A DNA stretch of 64,000 bases from Osedax fenrisi (lineage: Eukaryota > Annelida > Polychaeta > Sabellida > Siboglinidae). Below, piece after piece: positions 54,668 through 64,000 of the stretch (position 1 is its first letter; each line of letters begins with the position of its first letter). The DNA lies in contig OZ025244.1 in the NCBI GenBank assembly GCA_964019155.1, positions 42,711,282 to 42,775,281 on the forward strand, given 5' to 3'. Under the pieces are notes generated by a model. It saw nothing but the letters and a program-made list of their open reading frames with translations, had not been told where the DNA came from and ran no database searches. Made by a program: the position numbers and the translations under genes.

Positions 54668-56160
54668 CTAGCTGGCTTCGGCCCGGCGTTGCCCGGATAT
54701 TATACTTGTAGTGGTCATTATAACGTATTAAATGTTGCCCTGCTATTACGAATGACATTATAATTATTACGAATTTTATTTATATTTCCTTATTTATAAA
54801 CATATATGTTTTTCATATAAGATTTTCATATATATTATATAATACATATGAAAATCTTTGGCCAGTATATATCATTTTTTTTCTTTGCGTGTTATTGAAC
54901 AGCCTACATATAATTGACCGTAGGCGAAGCATTCGGTTTCAAGATCTAAGTCCACGACTTTAAAAGCTTGTCCTTGAGATGTGTTTATTGTCATGTAAAA
55001 ACACAGTTTTATTGAACATTGGTATCTTCTAAAATTAAAGAGATAATCTGATGGTATCAGTGGTATTTTGGGAAACATGACTTCTTCTCCCTTATATTGA
55101 CTCGTTAGTATTTTGGCTTCTATCAAATTATTTTGTAAATTAGTTATGATCAATCTGGATCCATTACATAATTTTGTGGGATTTAAATTTCTTAGTAGCA
55201 TGATTTGCGCTCCTACTTTTATTGCTAGTTTATGGTCTGGTAATCCGGAAAGTTTAATGTAATTCAAGAATTCTATGGGATTATATACAACTTCTTTTCT
55301 TTTGTACTCTGTCTATGGACCTATATATTTTCATCTCTCCTGGAAATTTATTTAGTAAATGTTGATTTATTATATATACATTGTCATTTTTAGGTGTTAA
55401 TATACATCTTTCGCAAAACCAATTTTCATCCAAATAATTGTCTTCTACATTTAATAAATTTTCGTGATGAGTTCATTCATATTTTTCATTATATTTCCGC
55501 ACGGGATAATATCCATACCATTATTTGTCTGCGTCATTCCATTACCTATATCTAAGAGATGACTCTTGATTGTTTGATAAGAATACTCTCATGTTTTTAG
55601 TTAATTTCATTAATCTTATATTTTTCCACATTACTGAAGTTTTCAAACACGAATTTATGTGGTCTGTCTTTGTACCTCTTTTAACTACTGGAAGGATTTG
55701 TTTGAAATCTCTGCTAAGTATTAATGTATGTCCTTCCATCGGCTTATCTTTGTTTACTATGTCTCTTACCATTTTATCGACGGCTTCTAATGCTTCTGAG
55801 TTATTGTGCATTCATCCCAAACAATAAATATACAGCTTCTAAATAGTTTCCCTGATTTTGATTTATTCTTTATGCTGCAAATGTAATCTTCGTTTAACTG
55901 TATTGGAATCTTAAAAATGGAATGGACTGTTCTACCGTTCAATAATATAGTTGCTGCTATTCCTGATGATGCTATGGCAATATGTTCTTTATTTTCCATC
56001 TTCATTTTAGCTAGCAATACATTAATCAAAAAAGTGTGTCCAGTTCCTGCGGGGGCATCCAGGAAAAACAATTTTCCATCTTCGTTATTTACACTTTGTA
56101 AGATGTTGTTATAAACTATTCTTTGTTCATCATTCAATTTAATTTCATTTGCTCGAAAAT
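54668..56160 (-). mobile_element. Helitron fragment (3' end and PIF1-like helicase)
   Basis: Minus strand. The 3' terminus ends CGAAGCCAGCTAG at 54668 and is followed by T, as Helitrons insert between A and T and end in CTRR; the GC-rich CCGGGCAACGCCGGG hairpin sits about 15 bp inside. Upstream is the helicase pseudogene. No HUH/Rep domain is seen within the window, so it is 5'-truncated. Confidence 0.75.
54872..56160 (-). pseudogene. Helitron PIF1-like helicase, broken
   Basis: SF1B DNA helicase pieces on the minus strand: LNDEQRIVYNNIL, FLDAPAGTGHTFLIN (Walker A), IAIASSGIAATILLNGRTVH, IFIVWDECT (Walker B, DE), then after a break TLILSRDFKQILPVVKRGT and MRLTKNMRV-like, and 54872-55267 with GLPDHKLAIKVGAQIMLLRN, LIPSDYLFNFRRYQ, MTINTSQGQAFKVVDLDLE and YVGCS. 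The Walker A Lys is His (GTGKT to GTGHT), and there are at least three frame breaks, so it is inactive. Confidence 0.88.
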
Positions 56161-56164
56161 TTTC

Positions 56165-56640
56165 CGGGCTACGACCCGGCGTTGCCCGGGTATAATAGTA
56201 ACTAATCGTTATCAATGTAGATGTAAACAAAGATTTATTTATAGAAAACAATTTATTTATTTATAACAAAAACACTTAAATTTAAGTGTTTATTGAAAAA
56301 TTTAAAATTTCTTCGTTAAATATATCGAAAACGTAAACGTCATCACCGTTTATTGCCATTTACGAATGCATTAATTATGGTAAAGTGAATATAATTACAT
56401 TTGTACGAAACACCTCACATTCGCATACATTTCATGTGTGAAACATTTTTTTCTAAAATCAAAAGATTTCCCTATAGAGGGAAATAGGTCGATAAAGGAC
56501 AGTTTTATGTAATTATGATCGGTGTAGAGGCGGAAATAAAAAATTCATCCGAACAACCACAATACTTTTTTCGTAGAAAATTAGTAGCAATTTAAATTTT
56601 GTAAATCCGTCGAGCCATTTTCTTAAACATCGAACGCATA
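56165..56640 (-). mobile_element. Second Helitron-type 3' end fused upstream of the helicase
   Basis: The minus strand reads ACCCGGGCAACGCCGGGT then CGTAGCCCGG directly before the helicase frame, the same GC hairpin as at 54682-54696. The preceding 0.45 kb (GAAAATGGCTCGACGG, ATTTCCGCCTCTACACCGA) looks like the subterminal part of such an element and begins at an (AAAT)n tract (56640-56668). The terminal CTAG is missing. Confidence 0.55.
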
Positions 56641-56833
56641 TAAATAAATAAATAAATAAATAAATATTTAAATTAACTTTCTTTTATATGTATAGATAAC
56701 TCTGTTTGAAGATAAAATATTATTTAATAAATAATATTTATCATAATAGAACAACATATTTTTTTATTATTAATTATATGATAATATTATCAATAAGCTA
56801 TTATTAATAATTAATAATTTATTATTATAATAG

Positions 56834-56997
56834 CAAAGATTTTGTAAAGCAAATATATAATACTCCCTATGAATGCAGCGTAATTTAGTAATACCAAATG
56901 CCGCTGCTAGCAGTAGTATCGAATCACTGAAATATATTTAGGTTCGGCTCTATTTTCATACAACAATGTTTTCATTTCTCTATTAAATTACCTAGTC
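56834..56997 (+). mobile_element. CAAAGATTTTG MITE, truncated copy 3
   Basis: CAAAGATTTTGTAAAGCAAA, GCCGCTGCTAGCAGTAGTAT, TTTAGGTTCGGCTCT and CAACAATGTTTTCATT match the left 165 bp of 17487-17947. It ends exactly where the RTE endonuclease reading begins (57000), and the missing right part is not found downstream of that LINE. Confidence 0.8.
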
Positions 56998-56999
56998 AA

Positions 57000-58400
57000 G
57001 ATAGAAATGGAAAAGACTGATGTGGATCTGCTAGGAATTAGTGAGATGAAATGGATAGGAATGGGAAACTTTACGTCAGATGAACATGAAATCTATTATT
57101 GCGGACAGGAGACCTTAAAACGTAATGGAGTGGAATTTATATGTAATAATAAACTCAGAAGATGTGTGATGGGTTTTAACCCAGTAAATGACATAATGCC
57201 ACAATACGCATACAGTGTAAACCCATAAACCAACTGTAGGGTATGTCCTAGTTCAAGTATACGCCCCGACATCTAGCTCAGAGGAAGAGGATATATAAGC
57301 TTTGTTATGAGACAGTACAGTATGTAATAGACTAGATACCTAGTGGAGATAGTTTTTATATTATATGATTGTTGCAAGATATATCTATAAGAAAAGCTCC
57401 AGGCTGCGATGGAATACCTATATAATTCTTAAAAGTAGGAGGTAATGAGGCTATAATAGTCATGACGAGTCTGTGCTATAGCATATGGAAAATAAAGATA
57501 TGGCCAAATGACTGGAAATCAATATATATTAGTATTTACAAAAAAGGTGATAAAAAAGAATATGGAAACTACAGAATAATCGACTTAATATCACATGCAA
57601 GTAAAATACTTCTGAGAATATTACAGAAAAGACTTGAGACCTTTCTCATGCCTGAACTACCAATAGAACAAGCCGGGTTTAGAAGAGGCAGAGGAACTAG
57701 ATACCACATTGCTAACTTGAGATGGATGATGGAAAATACTAGAGATCATTAAAGATAACTCTTCATGTGCTTCATTGACTACAAAAAGGCATTCGACTGT
57801 GTAGATCATCAACGACTATGGTGCACTCTCAAAGACATGGGAGTACCCGAGCATCTGATAGTAGTGCTGATAAATCTATACACAAATCAAGAATCGACTG
57901 TAAGGACAGAGTATGGTGAAACAAGCAACATTCCGATTGGTAAAGGAGTACGGCAAGGATGCATCATATCTCCATTGCTATTCAATATCTATGCAGAAAG
58001 AATAATGCGAGATGTCCTGGAAAAGTGGGATAAAGGCATTAGTATAGGTGGAAGGAAAGTTACAAACTTTAGATATGCTGACGACTCTACATTGATAGCA
58101 GGAACAAAAGATGATATATCAGAGCTAATTACAAAAGTCAAAAGATCATGCGAAGAAGCTTACCCCGCTCACCCCGCTAGAGCGGGATGAGCTTACCGAG
58201 CAAGAAAAAGCTTCACAATAAGCGTGTCTGTGGTCAATTAATGGTGAAATATGTAGATATGACTTGTATAAAAGGCCAAGTCCATCTCCCCGTGTACTCA
58301 ATGATCACGGTAAATGAGAGAAAGAGTATGGATATATATTTAGGGAAGAATGTAATGGGAAATCTTTATGGGTAGCCAAGTCTCTATGATTATTATTAAT
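57000..58400 (+). mobile_element. RTE-type LINE, internally deleted
   Basis: Starts with the endonuclease (57007-57310): DVDLLGISEMKWIGMGNF (catalytic Glu), RNGVEFICN and VQVYAPTSSSEEEDI in another frame. It then jumps to KSSRLRWN-/APGCDGIP and the RT: GNYRIIDLISHASKILLRIL, AGFRRGRGTR, FIDYKKAFDCVDH (motif A), GKGVRQGCIISPLLFNIYAE (motif B), FRYADDSTLIAG (motif C). The thumb is cut by a small palindromic insert at 58157-58197 and decays. RT catalytic residues are intact, but a stop at 57751, the deletion and the insert disable it. Confidence 0.85.
58157..58197. other. 25-bp palindromic insert between 8-bp direct repeats
   Basis: AGCTTACC at 58157-58164 is repeated at 58190-58197. Between them is CCGCT followed by the near-palindrome CACCCCGCTAGAGCGGGATG. 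It interrupts the RTE frame just after KRSCEEA, where family proteins continue with GLYLN-type sequence. Confidence 0.55.
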
Positions 58401-59195
58401 ATATATATATATTAATAATTTATTAATATATCAATGTTAAATTCAATAAGAAATTCTATAATCATAGGAATCCTGTTACGTATAGAGCATGCCAAATGCA
58501 GCACATATGTGAGGAGTAAGTAAGTCTGTATGGTTAGTAGAGTCTGTTTCTAGTCAGTTGTTTTTTTGTTTTCCAAGTTGTAGGAATCCAGTGATTTTCT
58601 CCATCTTGAATGTTCTTCATCATTTGGTATATATACGGGTCATATTTCCAATCAATATACATACTGGATGAATTTTCGCAGTATATAAGTTAACGAAGTT
58701 AGTAAGTGTTTGTTGATTTATTAGAAACACATTTCAACTCGGTTTGTGAGGACTTGTGTGTATGCAAATAAATTCTATCGGTTTTTATTGTGGTGGGTTC
58801 TAAATTAGGGCGGACATACATATTTTTAAAGGAAGAGTTAATAAGTGTGGAATGAGAATTAAAAAACTATCAGATATACACGGTGGGGAAAAGCTGAGAT
58901 TTACATAATGCGACCTGAAAGATTAACTTGTAATGCAATTTGAGTCTAGATTTAGAGCTAGAAATAGAGAGTTTATGTATGGGATATTTCAGTCAGTGGT
59001 TGAAATGTGTTCGATAACTATAGATGGATTTATATTTAATAAATTGGATGACTGAGATGATGTAGTAGGATATAATGTTGAAGATGTCACAGATTTGAAT
59101 TTATCTACAACATATTTAGAGGTAGTAAAGTGGATGGTTGGGTTAAAGTTAATAATAAAGTTTATAAATAAACGATTACCATGTCTTTCTTTTCC
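58401..59195. other. No confident gene
   Basis: Less AT-rich than background. 58860-59160 has coding-like pieces on the plus strand (FRARNREFMYGIFQSVVEMC) broken by stops; probably another transposon remnant, family not recognised. Confidence 0.35.
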
Positions 59196-59725
59196 ATGTT
59201 ATCAATTGTACTTTGGAGTTATGCATAGAAATTTTCCATTTGTTCGTCCGTGTCAACTGAAGTAGTTGCATATATCTGTAGGACAGATTCTGTACTATAG
59301 CTATATTTAATTGTTTAGTTTTTTTCTTCTAATAATGCACATTATACTTGAAATAGGAATGAATTCCATTAGGTCCTACAATGTTTTTGATACCTCTGTG
59401 TATTATAAATCCAACTACGTTTCTGTGGTATCTAGTTTCACCACTATATAAAAACAAGTTCTAATCGTCAGTTATAACATTACCATTATCTTTCCATCTT
59501 GTTTCGCAGAGTCCCAGTATTTTCCATTTGTATCTTTTCATTTCATTTTATAATTATTGTAAATTAACTATTATATTTAGCTTTCTTACATTCCATGTTC
59601 TTATTGTAGCATTGCTGCGTAGACTTAGAATATGTGTATCTTTATGATGATGATATTTATTATTTTTTCAGTAATCCATATATCACATTCATCCTGATTG
59701 GTAACGATATGCGCGGTCCTTATTA
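59195..59725 (-). mobile_element. RTE-type LINE, 5' endonuclease fragment, minus strand
   Basis: The minus strand reads ATIRTWNVRKLN, NEMKRYKWKILGLCETRWKD (catalytic Glu in CET), LYSGETRYHRNVVGFIIHRG and IAIVQNLS-YRYMQLLQLT, the N-terminal half of RTE-type endonuclease. Upstream (59725-59760) is a GC-rich leader with ACCCGGGGGACAACCGCG (complement CGCGGTTGTCCCCCGGGT). Several stops. Different copy and opposite orientation from 57.0-58.4 kb. Confidence 0.7.
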
Positions 59726-59959
59726 ACCCGGGGGACAACCGCGCCGTTATGAATACATTTATTTTGATGTTAATGATGCATTTCTTGGGAAAATTAATTC
59801 AGTAGATCCCACTCCTCTCCGGATATATTATCCTAATATAGTTTAGCCGACTAGCAGAAGTCGTTACCAGGGTGTAGCTCTAGGAGCTAATACATGAGAG
59901 ATTAGTGGGATTGGTTCAGATTTATCTTCATAAGCATTCACATAATATGAGAACGCTGC

Positions 59960-59971
59960 TATCATGGTATA

Positions 59972-60023
<52 letters not shown>
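59960..60023. repeat. (AT)n microsatellite
   Basis: About 55-60 bp of uninterrupted AT followed by a C-rich patch (CCACCGCCCCCTCC). Confidence 0.85.
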
Positions 60024-60026
<3 letters not shown>

Positions 60027-60029
60027 GAT

Positions 60030-60958
60030 ACATCCACCGCCCCCTCCTATACACCCATTGTTCGTTATTACCATGTACTAAAATGATATCGACACATGAC
60101 TTATTAACTAAGTTAAATAAATGTTCAATTATTATTTAGATATTTAATAAATATATTCCTTTACATTCAATATATTATTATTAAAATTATTATCGAATTA
60201 TTTCATACTATTCGATATTATTATATTTCGAATTGTATCGAATACATATTTTATTTTTTAAATTGGTCACAATCATGGCTATAATCATTGCCATCAAAGT
60301 CAATTTAAACATGTTATCTTCCGAGTATTTCTTCAGACTACCTATTTTTCTGAACCCACTTGCAGTTCTTTGTAGGATTATATATTATATTTGTATTACA
60401 ACTACGACACAAACCCGTAATTGTAAGTGTTAGAATTATTAACATTATTAATAAGCAATAGTTTATAATACCATGTTATACAACAATAACAAAATTCTAT
60501 TTGTGATTCTACACCGATTCTTATTCTGTTAACTTGTAGGAATATTTCTGACGTATATACAATATTAATAAAACTTAACATTATTTATAATACCTTTATA
60601 CCTAATGATAAAACTTCATCATCAGAAGTTCAGGCTGGCTATATATGGCAGAGTATCTTTGCGGCATTCAGCAAGAGCCCTATGAAATGTTCTAATTCGA
60701 AATACAAGACCTGTGATATCTATAGAACGTTCCAGAAGACAAATATTAGATTTTATTATTTATTGTATTATTAATATTCTTATATTATTATTTTATATTA
60801 TTTATTTTTCACTTTTAATACTCTAATATTATTATTATGTTCTATTTATATATTATTTTATCGCTTATTTATTTATGTGTTAATACTTTTTCTAAAACAC
60901 AAAGGAAAACTATCTTTTATATATTCTTCTCTAAATAAATCATCTATATATATAGATA

Positions 60959-61006
<48 letters not shown>

Positions 61007-61262
61007 TATATATCTATCTATTTAATTATGAATCATATTTAACACACAGGGTGGTAATTATTTATAAGATGGTGTGAATGATTTTTTTTTTAATTGTTAT
61101 ATATATATATATAAATTTAAATTCAAATTTATTTAATTTATTTTTTTTTAAATATTATATTTTTATAATGTAAACATTTAAAATAATATTTAATTAATTT
61201 ATAATTTGGCAATACTAATAAATACCTACATTATATTTATATTATAATTTCGTGATAATAGT
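60030..61262. other. No confident gene; (AT)n at 60958-61018
   Basis: AT-rich. 60233-60433 is open on both strands, too weak to call. 60600-60730 is a GC-richer patch without a recognisable frame. Confidence 0.4.
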
Positions 61263-61573
61263 ATGAATGAATCTACGTACATGTCATATAATTATGATAC
61301 TAGTAATATTCACGATAATCATATACATAGTATACATTCAAAAGAAGTGGATTATAATATAATCAATGAAGAACATATTTCACATACGAGAAAAAACGTT
61401 TCAAAACCAAATAAAATATTAAGATATACATTTTCTACAAGGTAAATTAATTATATAGTATGTATAATTACAAATATGCGTAATATATTATACTAATTAC
61501 ATATATATTACGTTAATGTATATTAATTAATTTTAATTAATGTTATCTAACCAGTATTTAAATATACATTCAG

Positions 61574-61620
<47 letters not shown>

Positions 61621-61972
61621 AATTGAATAATACAAATTATAATTTTAATAAATCTATATTTTATAATAATTAATTGATATTATTTTATGTATAATATCTA
61701 GGGTAATACCTACTATGGAATAGTAGAATTTCATAACTATATTTATAGTATAAATTGTATATATATATATATATATTATCTATGATTATACAAATATATC
61801 TCAGTCAAAATTTTCAATTTATATTTTATCTTCACAATAATTGAAATTTACAAGTGAATCTTGTATAGTTAAATCAACTAATGTTGATAATAGTACCGAT
61901 ATAATAAACCCTACTTTTAATAATACAGACGAAAAATTTAAGTACCTTACTAAAATCATAACACATTTTTAA
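61263..61972 (+). CDS. Candidate two-exon gene, Asn/Ser/His-rich, unknown
   Basis: Exon 1 61263-61441 from ATG, donor CTACAAG|GTAAAT; exon 2 61855-61972, acceptor TTTACAAG|TGAATC, stop TAA. The phases agree (2 then 1) and give 98 residues: N-terminal NESTYMSYNYDTSNIHDNHI, basic EEHISHTRKNVSKPNK, then an acidic/Asn tail (STNVDNSTDIINPTFNNTDE). No domain recognised. Support comes from the diverged paralogue at 48190-48665, which keeps HIS-x-TRKNV-x-KP and the GTAA position. It could instead be a noncoding duplicated repeat. Confidence 0.35.
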
Positions 61973-61974
61973 TT

Positions 61975-62206
61975 TAAAATAGATACAATTAACTCAGAAA
62001 TAACGTATTATTTATATAATACATATATATATATATGTATTATATAAACAGTCAACATTGATAAAATATCCACAAGAACATTTTATACATTTTGCATTAA
62101 TTACAATTCTATAAAGTATAATTTAATTTAAAGAAATCACTGAAGCGAATCGTTCAGAAATCAATAAAACATAAATAAAATAATTATAAATATCAGTATA
62201 TATCAA

Positions 62207-62247
<41 letters not shown>

Positions 62248-62599
62248 TATAATATTAGTTAATATATTATTATGTATACAATTTATTAAATTAGCATCTT
62301 ACCTATCACTTTTGGCCAAGTATAATATTGTAAAAAATAATAAATATTTGATATTTCTTATAATTATATTTCATATTTATCAAATTTTAAATAGAAGAAA
62401 TAATGGAAAAACTAATTTAGTTTCAAGCTAAATATATATATATATATATATATATAAATATATATATATATATTATAGCATAAAAAATCAATAAATCAAT
62501 ATTAATAATTATAAAATTACATTATTAAATAATATTTCTATAAATAAACTTATGGTTCTAATTTAATTTGTAATCATAGTGTAGTAGCATTCATATATG

Positions 62600-62651
<52 letters not shown>

Positions 62652-63634
62652 ATTTATATTTTCATGAACATATTTAATAGTATAAAATTGGTATCACTAT
62701 TATATATACAATATTATACATACAATATTTTATGAAAATATTTAATAGTATAAGAATTATATTACTATTATTGAATATTTGTATGGTTATGTATATCATA
62801 TTACTAACTGAACAAGAACTATGGGTCAATGGTAGTAATAAAGAATCGACATTCAATACAAGTAAAGCATTAAATAAAACTAAAATTGCTCGTTAGTAAC
62901 AATATTAATAATATAATAGTAACATATTATTTTTTTTAATTATGTTTATTAAATATTCATAAAGATTAAATGTAGGATATTTAAATATATTATTTCATAT
63001 TTTAAATATAGAAATGTGATATTATATTTGATAGGGTAAAAGCTATCATTTAATAACAAATATTATTGATTTATATTATAAATAGTTACAAATGTTATGC
63101 TAGTCATATACATTTATAATTGATATGTTATAGTGAATTAACGGATAGAACAACATAACATTTAATTTAATTACATTGGAAATTACTTTTGAATATAAAT
63201 AACTAATAATACAAATATTTATAATTATAATAATTATTATTAATTAGTATTAATACTGGGAGTTTTAAAAATATACTCAAATAGAAATGTGAATTTCAAA
63301 TTTGATAAATATTATAAAATATAAATGGAATGATGTTAAGAATTATACATTACACTAAGATATAATAGGTATCCTATAATAACATAATATTAGTAAATGT
63401 GTATCTGTAATTTTAAAATGTTGATTTTAAATTAGAAAATATATTTTCTATTATATTATTTATAAAATATGATGTATTATAATGAAAATAATAAATAATA
63501 ATACGTTCATTAATATTTATTTTTTAAATAATATAAAAATCTCCATTCATGAGTATTTATAGAATTATATTTAAAATAATAAATAAAAATAATATATTAT
63601 ATGTTTAGATAAAATAAAATTGTTAATAAGTGGC

Positions 63635-63672
<38 letters not shown>

Positions 63673-63715
63673 ATGGACAATACGGGGTTCGCACGAGTAT
63701 AGTTTCAATAGTTTA
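61975..63715. other. No gene recognised; many (AT)n tracts
   Basis: (AT)n at 61580-61617 (inside the putative intron just upstream), 62205-62240, 62431-62475, 62608-62647 and 63638-63668. A 50-bp direct repeat (GAA(C/A)ATATTTAATAGTATAA) occurs at about 62667 and 62735. Confidence 0.5.
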
Positions 63716-63719
63716 TTAG

Positions 63720-63981
63720 CACTTCGCCAACAAAAGACCTGCATAAGTATTATCGTAGTTATAGAATGTACAATTTAAACATTATATATAATAGTTATAT
63801 ATAACTATAGTTACCTTAGCCAAACTAGTGCAAGTGTGCTTATTAGTTATAGATATCACGTACACTCCTTATCCGTCAACGTATTATCTAGAATTCACTA
63901 TTATTAATCAGTTATATATTTAAATACGCGCAACGCGTGCCGTGCGCCATCAACATTCTATATCATATTTCCACTCTACTG
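63720..63981 (+). repeat. Dispersed repeat, copy 2 (partner at 2690-2975)
   Basis: Shares ATAGTTACCTTAGCCAAACT, AGTGCAAGTGT, CACTCCTTATC and CCACTCTACT in the same order and orientation as the copy near the window start. GC-richer 3' part (ACGCGCAACGCGTGCCGTGC). Confidence 0.5.
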
Positions 63982-64000
63982 CACACACACACACACACAC
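63982..64000. repeat. (AC)n at window end
   Basis: Nine AC units reaching the last base. Confidence 0.8.

Noticed and set aside
60233..60433. 66-codon plus-strand open frame and an equally open minus strand
   Set aside because: No motif, no splice context; cannot choose a strand.

Overview
The window is very AT-rich eukaryotic DNA, most likely from an invertebrate animal; the species is not determinable from sequence alone. Evidence: long (AT)n tracts throughout, spliced genes with GT-AG introns, several clades of non-LTR retrotransposon, hAT, MULE-like and Helitron remnants, a tRNA-headed SINE, and two host genes of animal-wide families. There is no bacterial operon, CRISPR array, rRNA gene or intact tRNA gene.

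Host genes. Joining short exons by frame and splice phase gives (1) a complete six-exon GT31 (beta-1,3-galactosyltransferase-like) gene on the minus strand, 18667 down to 12016, 331 codons; (2) a complete seven-exon gene on the plus strand, 24368-34283, 283 codons, resembling C18orf21/RMP24 (SNM1-like zinc-ribbon subunit of RNase MRP); (3) two 3'-terminal exons of an unidentified minus-strand gene at 34491-34866, tail-to-tail with gene 2; (4) a weakly supported two-exon Asn/Ser-rich gene at 61263-61972, whose 48.2-48.7 kb paralogue is broken by a SINE. Nine of the eleven introns in genes 1 and 2 begin GTT rather than GTA/GTG.

Mobile DNA. Decayed CR1/L2-type LINEs lie at 0.7-1.1, 7.3-11.3 (minus), 12.4-13.7, 25.5-25.8 (minus), 35.5 (minus) and 36.3-37 kb; RTE-type LINEs at 21.9-23.0 (minus), 57.0-58.4 and 59.2-59.7 kb (minus). 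A decayed hAT transposase with its terminal inverted repeats (TIRs) occupies 37.5-40.2 kb. A REL-endonuclease LINE (41.1-45.9 kb) of the NeSL/Utopia type sits inside a U2 snRNA sequence split into a 5' part (41045-41093) and a 3' part (45913-46075). A Helitron helicase fragment lies at 54.7-56.2 kb (minus). Many MITE and foldback elements fill the rest.

Most unusual signal. Six copies of a 38-53 bp near-palindrome (arms CAAGACCTCCTATAACCTC and complement) occur at 4.9, 16.6, 18.1, 23.3, 23.5 and 23.9 kb. Each copy is flanked by a 7-bp direct repeat (two perfect, four with one mismatch), as expected of target-site duplications. They look like mobile elements reduced to little more than two fused TIRs. 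A 34-bp hAT-like palindrome with a perfect 8-bp duplication (50.5 kb) and a 25-bp palindromic insert inside an RTE open reading frame (58.2 kb) point the same way.
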